Source: Erwinia sp. E_sp_B01_1 (GTDB taxonomy: Bacteria > Pseudomonadota > Gammaproteobacteria > Enterobacterales > Enterobacteriaceae). From it: DNA of 64,000 nucleotides. How positions within the stretch are numbered: position 1 is the first letter of the stretch; the number at the start of each line of letters is the position of its first letter. This document shows, piece by piece, positions 38,445 to 50,380 of the stretch. The position numbers and the translations under genes are program-made. Location of the stretch: assembly GCF_036865545.1 (NCBI RefSeq), contig NZ_CP142208.1, positions 4,216,001 through 4,280,000 of the forward strand. The letters run 5' to 3'. The notes under the pieces are model-generated. The model did not search any database. It was not told where the DNA came from and worked only from the letters and a program-made list of their open reading frames with translations.

Positions 38445-41132
38445 TTAATCGATAGTACGCTGGATTTCGATAATCTCGAACACTTCGATCATATCGCCAA
38501 CACGCACATCGTTGTAGTTCTTCACGCCGATACCACATTCCATGCCGTTACGGACTTCGTTAACGTCATCCTTGAAGCGGCGCAGGGATTCCAGCTCGCC
38601 TTCATAGATAACCACGTTGTCACGCAGTACGCGGATTGGGTTGTGACGTTTGATGTTACCTTCAGTCACCATACAGCCTGCAACAGCGCCAAATTTAGGT
38701 GATTTGAATACGTCACGCACTTCTGCCAGACCGGTGATCTGATGCTTGTACTCAGGCGCCAGCATACCGCTCATCGCCTGTTTCACTTCATCAATCAGAT
38801 TATAGATGATGGAGTAGTAACGCAGATCCAGGCTTTCAGAATCCACTACGCGGCGAGCAGAAGCATCGGCACGAACGTTGAAGCCAATCAGGATAGCGTT
38901 AGACGCTGCGGCCAGTGTTGCATCAGTCTCAGTGATACCACCCACGCCAGAACCCACGATTTTAACTTTCACTTCATCAGTGGAGAGTTTCAGCAGAGAA
39001 TCGGAGATAGCCTCAACAGAACCCTGAACGTCAGCTTTCAGCACGATGTTCAGTTCAGAAACTTCGCCTTCGGTCATGTTAGCAAACATGTTTTCCAGCT
39101 TAGATTTCTGCTGACGAGCCAGCTTAACTTCGCGGAATTTGCCCTGACGATACAGTGCAACTTCACGGGCTTTCTTCTCGTCACGCACTACGGTCGCTTC
39201 ATCACCGGCTGCAGGAACGCCTGACAGACCCAGGATTTCCACAGGAATAGAAGGACCCGCTTCCATCACTTCACGGCCTAACTCATCACGCATCGCACGG
39301 ACACGGCCATATTCAAAGCCGCACAGCACGATATCGCCTTTGTTCAGCGTACCTTCGCGAACCAGAACAGTAGCTACCGGACCACGACCTTTATCCAGGA
39401 AGGATTCGATCACTACGCCGCTTGCCATACCCTGACGAACAGCGCTGAGTTCCAGAACTTCAGCCTGCAGAAGGATGGCGTTCAGCAGGTCATCAATACC
39501 GGTACCCGCTTTGGCAGAAACGTTAACGAACATGTTTTCGCCGCCCCACTCTTCCGGGATGATCCCGTACTGAGTCAGTTCGTTCTTAACACGATCCGGA
39601 TCCGCATCTGGCTTATCGACCTTGTTCACAGCAACCACAACCGGCACTTTCGCCGCTTTAGCATGCTGGATAGCTTCGATAGTCTGAGGCATCACGCCAT
39701 CATCAGCAGCCACAACCAGGATAACGATATCCGTTGCCTGAGCACCACGGGCACGCATTGCGGTAAACGCGGCGTGGCCTGGGGTATCCAGGAAGGTGAT
39801 CATACCGGTGTCAGTTTCAACGTGGTAAGCACCGATGTGCTGGGTAATGCCACCCGCTTCGCCGGAGGCGATTTTGGTGGAGCGAATGTAATCCAGCAGT
39901 GAGGTTTTACCGTGGTCAACGTGGCCCATGATGGTCACAACCGGTGCACGGGATTCCTGTGCAGAATCGGTATCACGATCGCTCATTACCGCATCTTCCA
40001 GCTCATTCTCACGGCGCAGCGTCACTTTGTGACCCATTTCTTCCGCGACCAGCTGGGCAGTTTCCTGATCGATCACCTGGTTGATGGTTGCCATAGCACC
40101 CATTTTCATCATCGCTTTGATGACCAGAGAACCTTTCACCGCCATTTTGTTAGCCAGTTCCGCCACGGTGATGGTTTCACCAATGATAACGTCACGGTTA
40201 ACAGCCTGAGCCGGCTTGTTGAAGCCCTGCTGCAGGGAACTAGGTTTACGCTTGCCACCTTTACCGCCACGGAATTGCGCACGCGCTTCTTCACGGTCGG
40301 TTTTCGCTTCAGAATGCTTATTGCCTTTCTTACGCTGTGGTGCTTTAGCCGGGCGAGCTGCACGGGTACGACGGTCGCCTTCAACCTGCGCGTCGTTCTC
40401 GTCTTCAGCCGCACGAGCATGGGTAGATGTGGTCACGTGGTAATCAGAAGTGTCTTCCACTTCTTTCGCCTCGGTCCACTCGGTACCTTTTTCTTCAGCC
40501 ATTTTACGAGCCTCTTCCGCTACGCGCTTCGCATCTTCTTCAATCTTGCGGTGCGCTTCTTCTTCGGCTTTGCGCTTCAGTTCTGCAGCTTCTGCTTCGC
40601 GACGGGCTTTATCAGACTGCGATGCCCGGGATACTTCATCGGTATGTTGATTGCTCACTTTATCTTTTTCCGCTGCTTCACGTTTGGCTTTATCAGCTGC
40701 CTCACGTTTGGCCTGCTCCTCGGCTTCACGCTTCGCTTTGTCTTGAGCTTCGCGCTGGGCTTTTTCTTCAGCCTCGCGACGAGCCAGTTCTTCCGCTTCA
40801 CGCTGTGCCTGCTCTTCTGCTTCAGCCTGTTCAGCTTCTGCAGGATCGCCTTTTACATAGGTGCGCTTTTTGCGGACTTCGATTTGCACCGACTTACTTT
40901 TACCCCCGGTAACGGGAACACTCAGGGTGCTGCGCGTTTTGCGCTGCAGAGTCAGTTTACCTGAACCGCCGTTATGATCGCGATTCAGATGGGTAAGGAG
41001 CGTTTCTTTTTCCTGCTGCGTCACAGAATCAGTTTCAGACTTGCGGATCCCTGCATCAGCAAACTGCTGTACCAGGCGTTCTACCGGTGTCTGAATTTCT
41101 GCGGCCAGCGATTTTACAGTTACATCTGTCAT
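38445..41132 (-). CDS. infB: Translation initiation factor IF-2
   Basis: IF-2 is the GTPase that places initiator tRNA on the 30S subunit and promotes subunit joining. The 895 residues comprise the N-terminal IF2N domain, a long charged region of Ala/Glu/Lys/Arg repeats (about residues 100-230, the AEEQARREAEE type), a second IF2N domain, the G domain ([21 protein letters not shown]) and domains II-IV. Internal starts producing shorter isoforms are known in E. coli; I could not settle them here. The charged repeats explain large meaningless frames on the opposite strand. It lies 24 bases after nusA. Confidence 0.98.
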   Translation of the reverse strand: MTDVTVKSLAAEIQTPVERLVQQFADAGIRKSETDSVTQQEKETLLTHLNRDHNGGSGKLTLQRKTRSTLSVPVTGGKSKSVQIEVRKKRTYVKGDPAEAEQAEAEEQAQREAEELARREAEEKAQREAQDKAKREAEEQAKREAADKAKREAAEKDKVSNQHTDEVSRASQSDKARREAEAAELKRKAEEEAHRKIEEDAKRVAEEARKMAEEKGTEWTEAKEVEDTSDYHVTTSTHARAAEDENDAQVEGDRRTRAARPAKAPQRKKGNKHSEAKTDREEARAQFRGGKGGKRKPSSLQQGFNKPAQAVNRDVIIGETITVAELANKMAVKGSLVIKAMMKMGAMATINQVIDQETAQLVAEEMGHKVTLRRENELEDAVMSDRDTDSAQESRAPVVTIMGHVDHGKTSLLDYIRSTKIASGEAGGITQHIGAYHVETDTGMITFLDTPGHAAFTAMRARGAQATDIVILVVAADDGVMPQTIEAIQHAKAAKVPVVVAVNKVDKPDADPDRVKNELTQYGIIPEEWGGENMFVNVSAKAGTGIDDLLNAILLQAEVLELSAVRQGMASGVVIESFLDKGRGPVATVLVREGTLNKGDIVLCGFEYGRVRAMRDELGREVMEAGPSIPVEILGLSGVPAAGDEATVVRDEKKAREVALYRQGKFREVKLARQQKSKLENMFANMTEGEVSELNIVLKADVQGSVEAISDSLLKLSTDEVKVKIVGSGVGGITETDATLAAASNAILIGFNVRADASARRVVDSESLDLRYYSIIYNLIDEVKQAMSGMLAPEYKHQITGLAEVRDVFKSPKFGAVAGCMVTEGNIKRHNPIRVLRDNVVIYEGELESLRRFKDDVNEVRNGMECGIGVKNYNDVRVGDMIEVFEIIEIQRTID

Positions 41133-41156
41133 GCTGTTCCTTCCTGCTACAGTTTA

Positions 41157-42644
41157 TTACGCGTCGTCGCCGAACCAGCAGATATTACGTGCAGCCATAA
41201 TCAGCTCACCGGCCTTTTCATCGTTCAGGCCATCAATATCTGTCAGGTCGTCAACACCCTGTTCGGCAAGATCTTCCAGCGTACAGACGCCAATCGCTGC
41301 CAGCTTGAATGCTAACTCACGATCAAGACCTTCCAGATTCAGCAAATCTTCTGCCGGCTGGTTATCGCCCAGGCTCTCTTCTTTCGCCAGCGCCAGGGTT
41401 GTTAACGCATTTTTCGCACGATCGCGCAGCGCTTCTACTGTCTCTTCATCCAGACCGTCAATTTCCAACAGCTCGTTGATTGGGACATAAGCCATCTCTT
41501 CCAGTGAAGAGAAACCTTCTTCAACCAGAACAGTGGCGAACTCTTCGTCAATGTCGAGATATTTGGTAAAGACGTCGATGGCAGCATGGGCTTCAGCCTG
41601 GTGCTTCGCTTGCAGATCGTCGACCGTCATCACGTTCAGCTCCCAGCCACTCAGCTGAGATGCCAGACGCACGTTTTGACCATTACGGCCAATCGCCTGA
41701 GCCAGGTTACCGGCTTCAACAGCGATATCCATGGTGTGATTATCTTCATCCACCACGATAGAGGCGACATCCGCCGGGGCCATGGCATTGATGACGAACT
41801 GCGCAGGATTGTCATCCCACAGCACGATATCAATACGCTCGCCACCCAACTCACTGGATACCGCCTGAACACGCGCACCACGCATACCCACGCAGGCGCC
41901 GACCGGATCGATACGCTTGTCGTTGGTCTTCACTGCAATCTTGGCACGAGAACCTGGATCGCGCGCAGCGGCTTTAATTTCAATCACTTCTTCGCCAATT
42001 TCTGGCACTTCAATGCGGAACAGCTCAATCAGCATTTCCGGTTTGGAACGGCTGACAAACAGCTGAGCACCGCGTGCTTCAGGGCGTACGGCGTAAAGAA
42101 CACCGCGAATACGGTCGCCCGGACGGAAGTTTTCACGTGGCAGCATGTCTTCACGAATGATCACGGCTTCAGCATTGCTGCCCAGATCCAGAGAGATGTT
42201 GTCGCGGTTAACTTTTTTAACCACGCCGGTGATGATCTCACCTTCCTGCTCACGGAACTGATCAACCACCATCGCACGTTCAGCTTCGCGCACTTTCTGC
42301 ACGATAACCTGTTTTGCCGTCTGAGTAGTGATACGGTCAAAAGTCACGGATTCGATCTGGTCTTCAACAAATTCGCCCAGATTCAGTGATTCATCTTCGT
42401 AGCGAGCTGCATCCAGCGTGATTTCACGCGTTGGCAGAGTCACTTCGTCAACAATCACCCAACGGCGGAACGTATCGAAATCGCCGCTTTTACGGTCAAT
42501 GCTGACACGCACGTCGATTTCCTGCTCATATTTTTTCTTGGTAGCCGTTGCCAGTGCGCTCTCCAGCGCTTCGAAAATCTTTTCGCGCGGGAGTGATTTC
42601 TCGTTCGACACAGCCTCAACTACAGCTAAGATTTCTTTGTTCAT
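41157..42644 (-). CDS. nusA: Transcription termination/antitermination factor NusA
   Basis: NusA binds RNA polymerase and modulates pausing, termination and antitermination. The 495-residue chain from ATG 42644 ([16 protein letters not shown]) shows the N-terminal polymerase-binding domain, an S1 domain ([21 protein letters not shown]), two KH domains ([28 protein letters not shown]) and two acidic C-terminal repeats. The frame extends to 42659 but the extension is unsupported. In E. coli NusA limits expression of its own operon, and the terminators ahead of rimP are the likely targets. Confidence 0.98.
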   Translation of the reverse strand: MNKEILAVVEAVSNEKSLPREKIFEALESALATATKKKYEQEIDVRVSIDRKSGDFDTFRRWVIVDEVTLPTREITLDAARYEDESLNLGEFVEDQIESVTFDRITTQTAKQVIVQKVREAERAMVVDQFREQEGEIITGVVKKVNRDNISLDLGSNAEAVIIREDMLPRENFRPGDRIRGVLYAVRPEARGAQLFVSRSKPEMLIELFRIEVPEIGEEVIEIKAAARDPGSRAKIAVKTNDKRIDPVGACVGMRGARVQAVSSELGGERIDIVLWDDNPAQFVINAMAPADVASIVVDEDNHTMDIAVEAGNLAQAIGRNGQNVRLASQLSGWELNVMTVDDLQAKHQAEAHAAIDVFTKYLDIDEEFATVLVEEGFSSLEEMAYVPINELLEIDGLDEETVEALRDRAKNALTTLALAKEESLGDNQPAEDLLNLEGLDRELAFKLAAIGVCTLEDLAEQGVDDLTDIDGLNDEKAGELIMAARNICWFGDDA

Positions 42645-42668
42645 CCTGGTATGCCTCAATCCGGACTT

Positions 42669-43121
42669 TTAAAAGTGGGGAACCAGGTTCGCCTTCTGGA
42701 TGTTACTCAGCGCGAACACTTCATCGTTACCCTCAACAGCAACAGTGATCATTTCACCTTCAACAGATTTAATGATGCCCTGCCATTTGCGGCGGTTTTG
42801 AACGGCCATACGCAGCACCAGGCTCACTTCTTCGCCAATAAATTGTGCGTAATGCGCAGCGGTAAAGAGTGGGCGCTCAAGGCCTGGTGAGGAAACTTCA
42901 AGGTTGTAAGCTACGGTAATCGGGTCTTCGACATCGAATACGGCACTTACCTGGTGACTGACATCAGCACAATCATCAACATTGATGCCGTTCTCACTAT
43001 CAATATAGATGCGCAACGTGGATGTGCGACCGCGTACAAACTCAATACCGACCAGTTCGTAGCCCAGCGCTTCTACCGGTGCTGTGATCAGCTCTGTTAA
43101 TTTTTGCTCTAATGTGGACAA
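42669..43121 (-). CDS. rimP: Ribosome maturation factor RimP
   Basis: RimP assists early 30S assembly. With the TTG at 43121 as start the protein has 150 residues and begins (M)[11 protein letters not shown], identical in frame to E. coli, and a strong GGGGGTGG site lies just upstream. Longer ATG or GTG starts would run through two terminators in the leader and are not credible. Conserved blocks are [33 protein letters not shown] and [13 protein letters not shown]. It opens the rimP-nusA-infB-rbfA-truB string. Confidence 0.97.
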   Translation of the reverse strand: MSTLEQKLTELITAPVEALGYELVGIEFVRGRTSTLRIYIDSENGINVDDCADVSHQVSAVFDVEDPITVAYNLEVSSPGLERPLFTAAHYAQFIGEEVSLVLRMAVQNRRKWQGIIKSVEGEMITVAVEGNDEVFALSNIQKANLVPHF

Positions 43122-43138
43122 GGCCACCCCCAAGACAT

Positions 43139-43159
43139 AAAAAAAGGGCTTAATAGCCC
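43139..43159 (-). terminator. Second terminator in the metY-rimP leader
   Basis: On the minus strand GGGCT-ATTA-AGCCC is followed by seven T. It ends only 17 bases before the rimP start, so transcripts of the operon must read through it. Confidence 0.75.
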
Positions 43160-43180
43160 AGTATGCTGTTTCCTGATAAC

Positions 43181-43202
43181 AAAAAACCCCGATAAATCGG
43201 GG
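43181..43202 (-). terminator. First terminator in the metY-rimP leader
   Basis: On the minus strand CCCCGAT-TT-ATCGGGG is followed by six T. It lies 130 bases after the initiator tRNA and about 20 bases before the second terminator. Confidence 0.8.
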
Positions 43203-43332
43203 CTTAATGCGACTGGACCCTGTACGCCAAAATCTGGCGGTTCGGCACAATCCAAAAGAATTTTTTTCAAAATTCGCTGTAACGCGCCTATCGATGCATA
43301 CAGTATATTTGAAAAAGAACTCTAAGGGAAAG

Positions 43333-43409
<77 letters not shown>

Positions 43410-43425
43410 TCCGAAAACGTGGCAA

Positions 43426-43454
43426 ATACTACGCCGATCTTGCATAAAATGCAA
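43426..43454 (-). promoter_or_regulatory. Promoter of metY (and the rimP-nusA-infB operon)
   Basis: On the minus strand: -35 TTGCAT (43454-43449), 17-bp spacer, -10 TAGTAT (43431-43426), 17 bases before the mature 5' end of tRNA-fMet. Confidence 0.75.
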
Positions 43455-43468
43455 GCAATACTGAAGTT

Positions 43469-43555
43469 TGGTACCGAGGACGGGACTTGAACCCGTAAGC
43501 CCATGCGGGCACTACCACCTCAAGGTAGCGTGTCTACCAATTCCACCACCACGGC
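43469..43555 (-). tRNA. leuU: tRNA-Leu (GAG)
   Basis: An 87-base class II tRNA with a long variable arm (TGCCCGCATGGGCTT region), encoded CCA and anticodon GAG in the loop TTGAGGT between CTACC and GGTAG. It follows secG, as leuU does in E. coli; argG, which lies between leuU and metY in E. coli, is absent. Confidence 0.96.
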
Positions 43556-43611
43556 ACTCAATAGGCGACTTTTTTATTTCTGTCGCGTCGAAACACATAC
43601 TGCTGAACTGC

Positions 43612-43950
43612 TTACTGCGGGATATCGCTGCCCGGCGCTGCCGGTTTAGCTGGCTGGCTCTGCTGCGACTGTGCAGGCTGAGTCAGATTTTCCCACTCGC
43701 TTCCTTTCTGAGTTTTGTTGCTGTTGAGGTTACCCAGAATCAAGCTGATGATGAAGAACAATGTCGCCAGCACTGCAGTCATACGGGTCATGAAGTTACC
43801 TGAACCGTTAGAACCGAACAGTGTTGCCGAACCGCCAGCACCGAATGACGCGCCCATATCAGCGCCTTTACCTTGCTGCAGCATGATCAGACCAACAAGG
43901 CCGATTGCCACAATAAGGAAAACTACCAAGAGAGCTTCGTACATAATCAA
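43612..43950 (-). CDS. secG: Protein-export membrane protein SecG
   Basis: SecG is the small accessory subunit of the SecYEG translocon. The 112-residue protein has two transmembrane segments (LLVVFLIVAIGLVGLIML and the region MTRMTAVLATLFFIISLILG) flanking the Gly/Ser-rich loop GADMGASFGAGGSATLFGS. The C-terminal tail is Gln/Ser/Pro-rich and variable. The upstream 255 bases to glmM hold weak hairpins only. Confidence 0.97.
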   Translation of the reverse strand: MIMYEALLVVFLIVAIGLVGLIMLQQGKGADMGASFGAGGSATLFGSNGSGNFMTRMTAVLATLFFIISLILGNLNSNKTQKGSEWENLTQPAQSQQSQPAKPAAPGSDIPQ

Positions 43951-44205
43951 CCTGTTTCCTTGCGCGTTTTCCGCACATCAAAAGCTTCAAACCAGTTAGA
44001 GAGATAGCGTCTTCACTACCCATCAGAAGCGGGTGTGAATACTAACCAAAGCCGCCTGACTGCGCAAGAGCAATTTACCAGGGCGCGGTTGATTGCGGAA
44101 AAAACCGTCAACCAGGGCCTTTAAGCTGAAAAAATAGCCGTAAGCCCCTTATCTTCAGCCCCTTTTTATCAGGACGAAACCGAAGCCCCGTCCTGATTTA
44201 ATTGC

Positions 44206-45540
44206 TTAAACTGCTTTCACTGCATCTGCAATACGATGGGCCAGTTCTGTGACCTGAGCTTCATCTTCGCCTTCGACCATCACCCTGATCAGCGGCTCTG
44301 TGCCAGATTTGCGCAGCAATACGCGTCCACGGCCTTGCAGCTCTTTTTCCACAGCAGCAGTCACTGACTTCACGGTTTCGTCCTGCAGAGGGTCTGTAGC
44401 GCCGCTGAAGCGGACGTTGACCAGAATCTGAGGCAGCAACTTCATACCGCTGCAAAGATCGTGCAGGCTCATATGGTTGCGCACCATCGCTGTAAGCACC
44501 TGTAACCCTGCAACGATACCGTCACCCGTGGTGGTTTTATCCAACAGAATAACGTGGCCTGAGTTCTCAGCGCCTAAACGCCAGCCCTTCTCCTGCAGTT
44601 TTTCCAGCACATAGCGGTCACCCACTTTCGCACGCGCGAAGGGAATGCCAAGCTGTTTAAGCGCAAGCTCAAGGCCCATATTGCTCATCAGCGTCCCTAC
44701 TACGCCACCGCGCAGTTGTCCCTGACGCAAGCCTTCACGGGCAATGATATAGAGGATTTGGTCGCCATCCACCTTATAGCCAAGATGGTCCACCATCATG
44801 ATACGGTCGCCGTCGCCATCGTAAGCCAGACCAATGTCCGCTTTTTCAGAAAGCACGCGTTCCTGAAGCTGGCGCACGTCGGTAGCGCCACACTCTTTAT
44901 TGATATTCATTCCGTCTGGCTGAACACCAATAGTGATAACCGTGGCACCCAGCTCACGAAGAACGTTAGGAGCGATGTGATAAGTCGCACCGTTCGCGCA
45001 GTCCACCACAATCTTTAGGCCATTCAGGCTCAGTTCACTTGGAAAGGTGCCTTTACAGAATTCGATATAGCGACCCGCAGCATCCACAATGCGGCTGGCA
45101 CGTCCCAGCTCTGCAGATTCGACGCAGGTAATGGGTTTTTCCATCTCTGCTTCAATCGCTTCTTCCACATCATCCGGCAATTTCGTGCCGTCGACTGAGA
45201 AGAATTTAATGCCGTTATCGTCGAACGGGTTGTGTGAAGCAGAGATAACAATCCCCGCTTCAGCACGGAAGGTTCTGGTCAGGTAGGCAATAGCCGGAGT
45301 AGGCATCGGACCGGTGAATGCCGCAGACAATCCCGCCGCCGCCAGGCCAGCTTCAAGCGCTGACTCCAGCATGTAGCCTGAAATGCGCGTGTCCTTACCG
45401 ATAATGATTTTCTTTGAGCCGTTACGCGCCAGCACTTTACCCGCAGCCCAGCCCAGCTTAAGAACAAAATCAGGCGTAATAGGCGACTCACCCACTTTGC
45501 CGCGGATGCCATCGGTACCAAAATACTTACGGTTGCTCAT
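44206..45540 (-). CDS. glmM: Phosphoglucosamine mutase
   Basis: GlmM interconverts glucosamine-6-phosphate and glucosamine-1-phosphate for UDP-GlcNAc synthesis, feeding peptidoglycan and LPS. The phosphoserine loop is [12 protein letters not shown] (Ser near 102), the metal loop [11 protein letters not shown], the sugar loop GAENSGH and the phosphate loop [16 protein letters not shown] chose ATG 45540 ([14 protein letters not shown]), 444 residues; the upstream extension overlaps folP. It begins four bases after the folP stop. Confidence 0.98.
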   Translation of the reverse strand: MSNRKYFGTDGIRGKVGESPITPDFVLKLGWAAGKVLARNGSKKIIIGKDTRISGYMLESALEAGLAAAGLSAAFTGPMPTPAIAYLTRTFRAEAGIVISASHNPFDDNGIKFFSVDGTKLPDDVEEAIEAEMEKPITCVESAELGRASRIVDAAGRYIEFCKGTFPSELSLNGLKIVVDCANGATYHIAPNVLRELGATVITIGVQPDGMNINKECGATDVRQLQERVLSEKADIGLAYDGDGDRIMMVDHLGYKVDGDQILYIIAREGLRQGQLRGGVVGTLMSNMGLELALKQLGIPFARAKVGDRYVLEKLQEKGWRLGAENSGHVILLDKTTTGDGIVAGLQVLTAMVRNHMSLHDLCSGMKLLPQILVNVRFSGATDPLQDETVKSVTAAVEKELQGRGRVLLRKSGTEPLIRVMVEGEDEAQVTELAHRIADAVKAV

Positions 45541-45544
45541 AGCG

Positions 45545-46381
45545 TTATTCTTCCTTCGCTGACAGTGTTGCTTCGACGACGCGCATCGCTTCGACGGTTT
45601 CTTTAACATCATGGACACGCAGGATCTGCGCGCCCTGCATAGCGGCAATCACCGCGCAGGCCAGACTGCCAGTCAATCGTTGCGACGGGCCGACATTCAG
45701 TAACTGGCCAATCATACTTTTTCGCGACATACCGACCAGTAGCGGCAGGCCAAACTGGTGAAAATCGGCCAGATGAGCCAGCAGCTGATAATTGTGGGAG
45801 AGATTCTTACCGAAACCGAATCCCGGGTCGAGTATCAACTGCTCTTTTTTGATCCCAGCCGCTTCACACCGGGCAATATTTTCGACAAAAAAGGTCTCAA
45901 CATCCTGCAGCAGCTTTGTGTACCTGGGGGCCTGCTGCATGGTTTTCGGCTCGCCCTGCATATGCATAAGACAAACGGGCAAACCGCTTTCCGCCGCCGC
46001 CGCCAGTGCGCCAGGCTCCTGCAGGGAGCGGATATCGTTAATGATATGCGCCCCCGCCCTTGCCGCTTCGCGAATCACTTCCGCTTTAGACGTATCCACC
46101 GATATCCAGACTTCAAATCGCTGGCCGATGGCTTCTATCACCGGAATGACTCTGTCCAGTTCCTGCTCCACGCTGACATCATCGGCACCGGGCCGGGTTG
46201 ATTCGCCACCGATATCGATAATGGTGGCGCCAGCATTGATCATTTCATTGGCATGCGTCAGCGCCTGAACCAGGTCGTTATGCTTACCGCCATCAGAAAA
46301 GGAGTCCGGCGTCATATTCAGGATCCCCATTACATGAGGATGAGATAAATCGAGCACGGTATCTCTGGCGTAAAGCTTCAT
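45545..46381 (-). CDS. folP: Dihydropteroate synthase
   Basis: FolP joins p-aminobenzoate to the pterin pyrophosphate in folate synthesis and is the sulfonamide target. The 278 residues have both signature regions: [15 protein letters not shown] and [17 protein letters not shown] terminator lies between ftsH and folP, so folP-glmM may have partly independent transcription. Nothing unusual is seen at the Phe/Pro sites near the N-terminal loops. Confidence 0.97.
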   Translation of the reverse strand: MKLYARDTVLDLSHPHVMGILNMTPDSFSDGGKHNDLVQALTHANEMINAGATIIDIGGESTRPGADDVSVEQELDRVIPVIEAIGQRFEVWISVDTSKAEVIREAARAGAHIINDIRSLQEPGALAAAAESGLPVCLMHMQGEPKTMQQAPRYTKLLQDVETFFVENIARCEAAGIKKEQLILDPGFGFGKNLSHNYQLLAHLADFHQFGLPLLVGMSRKSMIGQLLNVGPSQRLTGSLACAVIAAMQGAQILRVHDVKETVEAMRVVEATLSAKEE

Positions 46382-46436
46382 AAAAATGCGTCTCCAGACG
46401 AGGTTTTACTGGTCAGTCTGACCGGTTCGTAGATAT

Positions 46437-46463
46437 AAAAAACCCCGGACTTAGCCGGGGTTT
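46437..46463 (-). terminator. Terminator between ftsH and folP
   Basis: CCCCGG/CCGGGG with a six-base loop; on the minus strand six T follow, on the plus strand three. It lies about 25 bases after the ftsH stop. Confidence 0.75.
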
Positions 46464-46489
46464 GAAGAGAGCTCAGTTCAACAAAGAGA

Positions 46490-48424
46490 TTATTTGTCGC
46501 CCAGCTGCTCTGACATGGTGTTGCCAGGGTTCGGCGTACGCGGTTCATCGACCGGACGCGGCGCCTTAGGCGTGCCGTTACTGTCAGAATTATTCGTGCT
46601 ACCCGGATCTTCCCAACCCGCTGGCGGACGCACTTCACGGCGTGCCATCAGGTCATCGATTTGCGGAGCATCGATGGTTTCATACTTCATCAGCGCATCT
46701 TTCATCGCGTGAAGAATGTCCATATTTTCATTCAGAATACGGCGGGCACGCTGGTAGTTACCTTCAACCAGTGATTTCACTTCCTGGTCGATGATACGTG
46801 CGGTTTCATCAGACATGTGCTTCGCTTTAGCAACTGAACGGCCGAGGAATACCTCACCGTCTTCATCAGCATACAGAAGCGGGCCAAGTTTCTCTGAGAA
46901 GCCCCACTGCGTGACCATGTTACGTGCAATAGAGGTTGCTACCTTGATGTCGTTAGAGGCACCAGTAGAAACACGCTCCACACCGTAGATGATCTCTTCA
47001 GCCAGACGACCGCCATAAAGCGTGGAGATCTGGCTTTCCAGTTTCTGACGGCTTGCGCTGATTGCATCGCCTTCAGGCAGGAAGAAAGTCACACCCAGCG
47101 CACGGCCACGAGGAATAATGGTCACCTTGTGAACCGGATCGTGTTCTGGCACCAGACGACCAATAATTGCATGGCCCGCTTCGTGATAGGCAGTCGACTC
47201 TTTCTGCGATTCCGTCATCACCATGGAGCGGCGTTCCGCACCCATCATGATTTTGTCTTTCGCTTTCTCAAACTCAACCATCGACACAACGCGCTTGTTA
47301 CCACGAGCAGCAAACAGAGCCGCTTCGTTCACCAGGTTTGCCAGGTCAGCACCGGAGAAACCAGGTGTACCACGAGCAATTACTGATGCATCAATATCGG
47401 TAGCCAGCGGCACACGACGCATGTGTACTTTCAGAATCTGCTCACGACCACGAACGTCTGGCAAGCCTACTACCACCTGACGGTCAAAGCGGCCCGGACG
47501 CAGCAGCGCAGGGTCAAGAACATCAGGACGGTTAGTTGCGGCAATAACGATGATGCCTTCATTACCTTCAAAACCATCCATCTCAACCAGCATCTGGTTC
47601 AGCGTCTGCTCACGTTCATCGTGACCACCACCTAAACCAGCACCACGCTGACGGCCTACGGCATCGATCTCATCGATAAAGATGATACATGGCGCGGCTT
47701 TCTTGGCTTGTTCGAACATGTCACGGACGCGGGATGCACCCACACCGACAAACATTTCTACAAAGTCAGAACCGGAGATAGTGAAGAAAGGCACTTTGGC
47801 TTCACCAGCGATAGCTTTCGCCAGCAGCGTTTTACCGGTACCCGGAGGGCCGACCATCAGAACGCCTTTCGGAATCTTACCGCCCAGTTTCTGGAAGCGG
47901 CTTGGCTCACGCAGGTATTCCACCAGCTCGCCAACTTCTTCTTTCGCTTCGTCGCAACCAGCAACATCACCGAAGGTAGTTTTGATCTGATCTTCCGTCA
48001 GCATGCGGGCTTTGCTTTTACCAAAGGACATCGCGCCTTTGCCACCCCCGCCCTGCATCTGGCGCATGAAGAAGATCCAGACACCGATAAGCAACAGCAT
48101 TGGGAACCATGAGATGAAGATCGATGCCAGCAGGCTCGGTTCTTCAGGCGGCTCGCCAACCACTTTTACATTTTTAGTCAACAGGTTATCGAGCAACTTA
48201 GGATCGTTGACGGGGATGTAGGTTGTGTATTTGTTACTGTCTTTTTTGACAACGTTGATTTCACGCCCGTTAATACGTGCCTCGCGGACCTGATCCTGGT
48301 TCACTTCTGACAGGAAGGTTGAGTAGTCAACCCTACGGCCATTCGACTCGCTGGGCCCAAAGCTCTGGAATACAGACATCAGCACGACTGCGATGACTAA
48401 CCAGAGAATCAGGTTTTTCGCCAT
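46490..48424 (-). CDS. ftsH: ATP-dependent zinc metalloprotease FtsH
   Basis: FtsH is the essential membrane AAA+ protease that degrades LpxC, SecY and sigma-32, among others. The 644-residue form starts at ATG 48424 ([13 protein letters not shown]); an ATG nine bases upstream is also in frame and used as an alternative annotation in E. coli. Two transmembrane helices flank a periplasmic domain. They are followed by Walker A GPPGTGKT, the pore motif FVG, the SRH region and the zinc site HEAGH, with a C-terminal tail ending MSEQLGDK. Lies downstream of rlmE, as in E. coli. Confidence 0.98.
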   Translation of the reverse strand: MAKNLILWLVIAVVLMSVFQSFGPSESNGRRVDYSTFLSEVNQDQVREARINGREINVVKKDSNKYTTYIPVNDPKLLDNLLTKNVKVVGEPPEEPSLLASIFISWFPMLLLIGVWIFFMRQMQGGGGKGAMSFGKSKARMLTEDQIKTTFGDVAGCDEAKEEVGELVEYLREPSRFQKLGGKIPKGVLMVGPPGTGKTLLAKAIAGEAKVPFFTISGSDFVEMFVGVGASRVRDMFEQAKKAAPCIIFIDEIDAVGRQRGAGLGGGHDEREQTLNQMLVEMDGFEGNEGIIVIAATNRPDVLDPALLRPGRFDRQVVVGLPDVRGREQILKVHMRRVPLATDIDASVIARGTPGFSGADLANLVNEAALFAARGNKRVVSMVEFEKAKDKIMMGAERRSMVMTESQKESTAYHEAGHAIIGRLVPEHDPVHKVTIIPRGRALGVTFFLPEGDAISASRQKLESQISTLYGGRLAEEIIYGVERVSTGASNDIKVATSIARNMVTQWGFSEKLGPLLYADEDGEVFLGRSVAKAKHMSDETARIIDQEVKSLVEGNYQRARRILNENMDILHAMKDALMKYETIDAPQIDDLMARREVRPPAGWEDPGSTNNSDSNGTPKAPRPVDEPRTPNPGNTMSEQLGDK

Positions 48425-48480
48425 GTCACTCAAGGGGATTAACCTCTTATTACAACTGTGTTAACAGACAGCGTAGGGTA

Positions 48481-49110
48481 CTATAGTTTGCGCCCTGTCG
48501 CTACAATGTACACTTCACGCGAACGAGAGCGCGAAGCGTCCGGCTTACGAATTTTTACTTTCGTAAACAGGGAGCGAATTTCCCGGAGGTATTCTTCAAA
48601 ACCATCTCCCTGAAACACTTTCACTAAAAAACTGCCGCCAGGTGCCAGTACATCTCGACACATTTCCAGCGCAAGCTCAACTAAATACATCGACCGGGGA
48701 ATATCTACCGCGGGTGTTCCAGTCATGTTGGGTGCCATATCGGACATGACAACCTGAACTTTGTTGTCACCCACCCGTTCCAGCAGGGCTTTCAAAACCA
48801 GTTCATCACGAAAATCGCCCTGAAGGAAATCGACACCAACGATAGGATCCATCGGCAGAAGATCGAGAGCAATAACGTGACCTTTTGATCCAATCTGCGT
48901 TACCACATATTGAGACCAGCCACCGGGTGCAGCGCCAAGATCGACAACGGTCATCCCCGGTTTGAACAGTTTGTCGCCTTGCTGTATTTCATCAAGTTTA
49001 AACCAGGCGCGCGAGCGCAGCCCTTTTTTCTGTGCCTGAAGCACATATTTATCGCTAAAGTGTTCCTGTAGCCAGCGGCTGGAACTGGCCGAACGCTTTT
49101 TACCAGTCAT
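48481..49110 (-). CDS. rlmE: 23S rRNA U2552 2'-O-methyltransferase RlmE
   Basis: RlmE (RrmJ/FtsJ) methylates U2552 in the A loop of 23S rRNA, a late heat-inducible step in 50S maturation. The 209-residue form starts at ATG 49110 ([17 protein letters not shown]) as in E. coli; the frame continues far upstream through the opposite strand of yhbY. The catalytic K-D-K-E set is present: Lys38 in WFKLDE, Asp in MSDMAPN, Lys in FLVKVFQG, Glu in SREVYIV. The SAM loop is [12 protein letters not shown]. It is divergent from yhbY. Confidence 0.98.
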   Translation of the reverse strand: MTGKKRSASSSRWLQEHFSDKYVLQAQKKGLRSRAWFKLDEIQQGDKLFKPGMTVVDLGAAPGGWSQYVVTQIGSKGHVIALDLLPMDPIVGVDFLQGDFRDELVLKALLERVGDNKVQVVMSDMAPNMTGTPAVDIPRSMYLVELALEMCRDVLAPGGSFLVKVFQGDGFEEYLREIRSLFTKVKIRKPDASRSRSREVYIVATGRKL

Positions 49111-49237
49111 ACAATTTCCAACTATGATTCGACGTATGCGATAAAAAACCGCGCAAATCAGCAATGCCGATTTGGTGATACACCAGAGATGGCGGTAGAA
49201 TGACCCGTTTTCAATCCCAATGTAAGTAAAAAATACG

Positions 49238-49531
49238 ATGAATCTGAGTACCAAACAAAAACAGCACCTGAAAGGACTGGCCCACCCGCTGAAGCCCGTG
49301 GTTATGCTGGGCAACAATGGTTTGACCGAAGGGGTGCTGGCCGAGATCGAACAGGCACTGGAGCACCACGAGCTCATCAAAGTGAAAATCGCCACGGAAG
49401 ACCGTGAAACGAAAGCACTTGTTGTTGAGGCTATCGTGCGCGAAACCAAAGCAGCAAACGTGCAGGTTATCGGCAAGATGCTGGTACTGTACCGTCCAAC
49501 GAAGGAACGTAAGATCGCTCTCCCGCGCTAA
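49238..49531 (+). CDS. yhbY: CRM-domain RNA-binding protein YhbY
   Basis: This 97-residue protein is one CRM domain, with the GxxG loop in [17 protein letters not shown] and the block ELIKVKIA. It associates with pre-50S particles in E. coli. It stands between divergent rlmE and convergent greA and ends at a terminator. Confidence 0.95.
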   Translation: MNLSTKQKQHLKGLAHPLKPVVMLGNNGLTEGVLAEIEQALEHHELIKVKIATEDRETKALVVEAIVRETKAANVQVIGKMLVLYRPTKERKIALPR

Positions 49532-49590
49532 GAATCAGTAACAGTTCTGAAACTTAGTGTGCAGAAGGTGACACGCCCCTGATGTTGATA

Positions 49591-49613
49591 AAAGGCCGCA
49601 TAGCGGCCTTTTT
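49591..49613. terminator. Terminator between yhbY and greA
   Basis: AAAGGCCGC-ATA-GCGGCCTTT followed by further T to 49613 serves yhbY; three A and more upstream allow weak action for greA on the minus strand. Confidence 0.8.
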
Positions 49614-49655
49614 CCTTTCTTTACAATACGCCTGTGAAGCTCAGCGTAGCAGAAA

Positions 49656-50132
49656 TCAGAGATATTCTATCTTCAGAATTTCATACTCTACATCGCCGCC
49701 CGGCGTTTTTACGATGGTCACATCATCAACTTCTTTGCCAATAAGGCCTCGCGCCATTGGCGAGTTCACAGAAATCAGATTTTGCTTAAAATCAGCCTCA
49801 TCATCGCCAACGATGCGATAAGTCGACTCTTCGTCAGTATCAATATTCAATACGCTGACGGTTGAACCGAAGATCACCCGACCATTCGCGTTCATTTTAG
49901 TCACATCAATAACCTGAGCATTGGACAGCTTAGCCTCGATTTCCTGAATACGACCTTCACAGAAACCTTGCTCTTCACGCGCTGCGTGATACTCCGCGTT
50001 TTCTTTTAAATCACCATGCTCGCGTGCATCTGCAATTGAGGCAATAATTCTGGGGCGTTTAATGGTTTTCAGCTCATCGAGCTCTTCGCGCAGCTTGTCC
50101 GCGCCCCTTAACGTCATCGGAATCTGATTCAT
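49656..50132 (-). CDS. greA: Transcription elongation factor GreA
   Basis: GreA rescues backtracked RNA polymerase by inserting its coiled coil into the secondary channel and stimulating RNA cleavage. The acidic tip residues Asp41 and Glu44 are seen in [11 protein letters not shown]; the C-terminal domain ends [15 protein letters not shown] chose ATG 50132 ([13 protein letters not shown]), giving 158 residues as in E. coli; the frame to 50174 is a non-conserved extension. It is divergent from dacB. Confidence 0.97.
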   Translation of the reverse strand: MNQIPMTLRGADKLREELDELKTIKRPRIIASIADAREHGDLKENAEYHAAREEQGFCEGRIQEIEAKLSNAQVIDVTKMNANGRVIFGSTVSVLNIDTDEESTYRIVGDDEADFKQNLISVNSPMARGLIGKEVDDVTIVKTPGGDVEYEILKIEYL

Positions 50133-50380
50133 CTCAATACCTCGTAAACTCTGTCCTGTGCAACATTTCGTCATCCTGACAGGTTAATGCAGAAAAAGCG
50201 TTCTGCGGCGCTGACCACTGAATTTAAAACGAAACAAACCAGACCCGGAGGGCGACCCAGGGCCTGGCGGTTTTGCATTTTGATACGTATTTTAACCCAG
50301 AGTTCCTTATGGGTCATCGTTTACTTTCCACAACGATGCACCGTAGTATGTCAGCATCACCTGTCAGTAAACGCGAGATT

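Noticed and set aside
39912..40964. A 350-codon plus-strand frame rich in Phe, Arg and Leu opposite infB
   Set aside because: It is the complement of the charged Ala/Glu/Lys repeat region of IF-2; membrane-like composition is an artefact.
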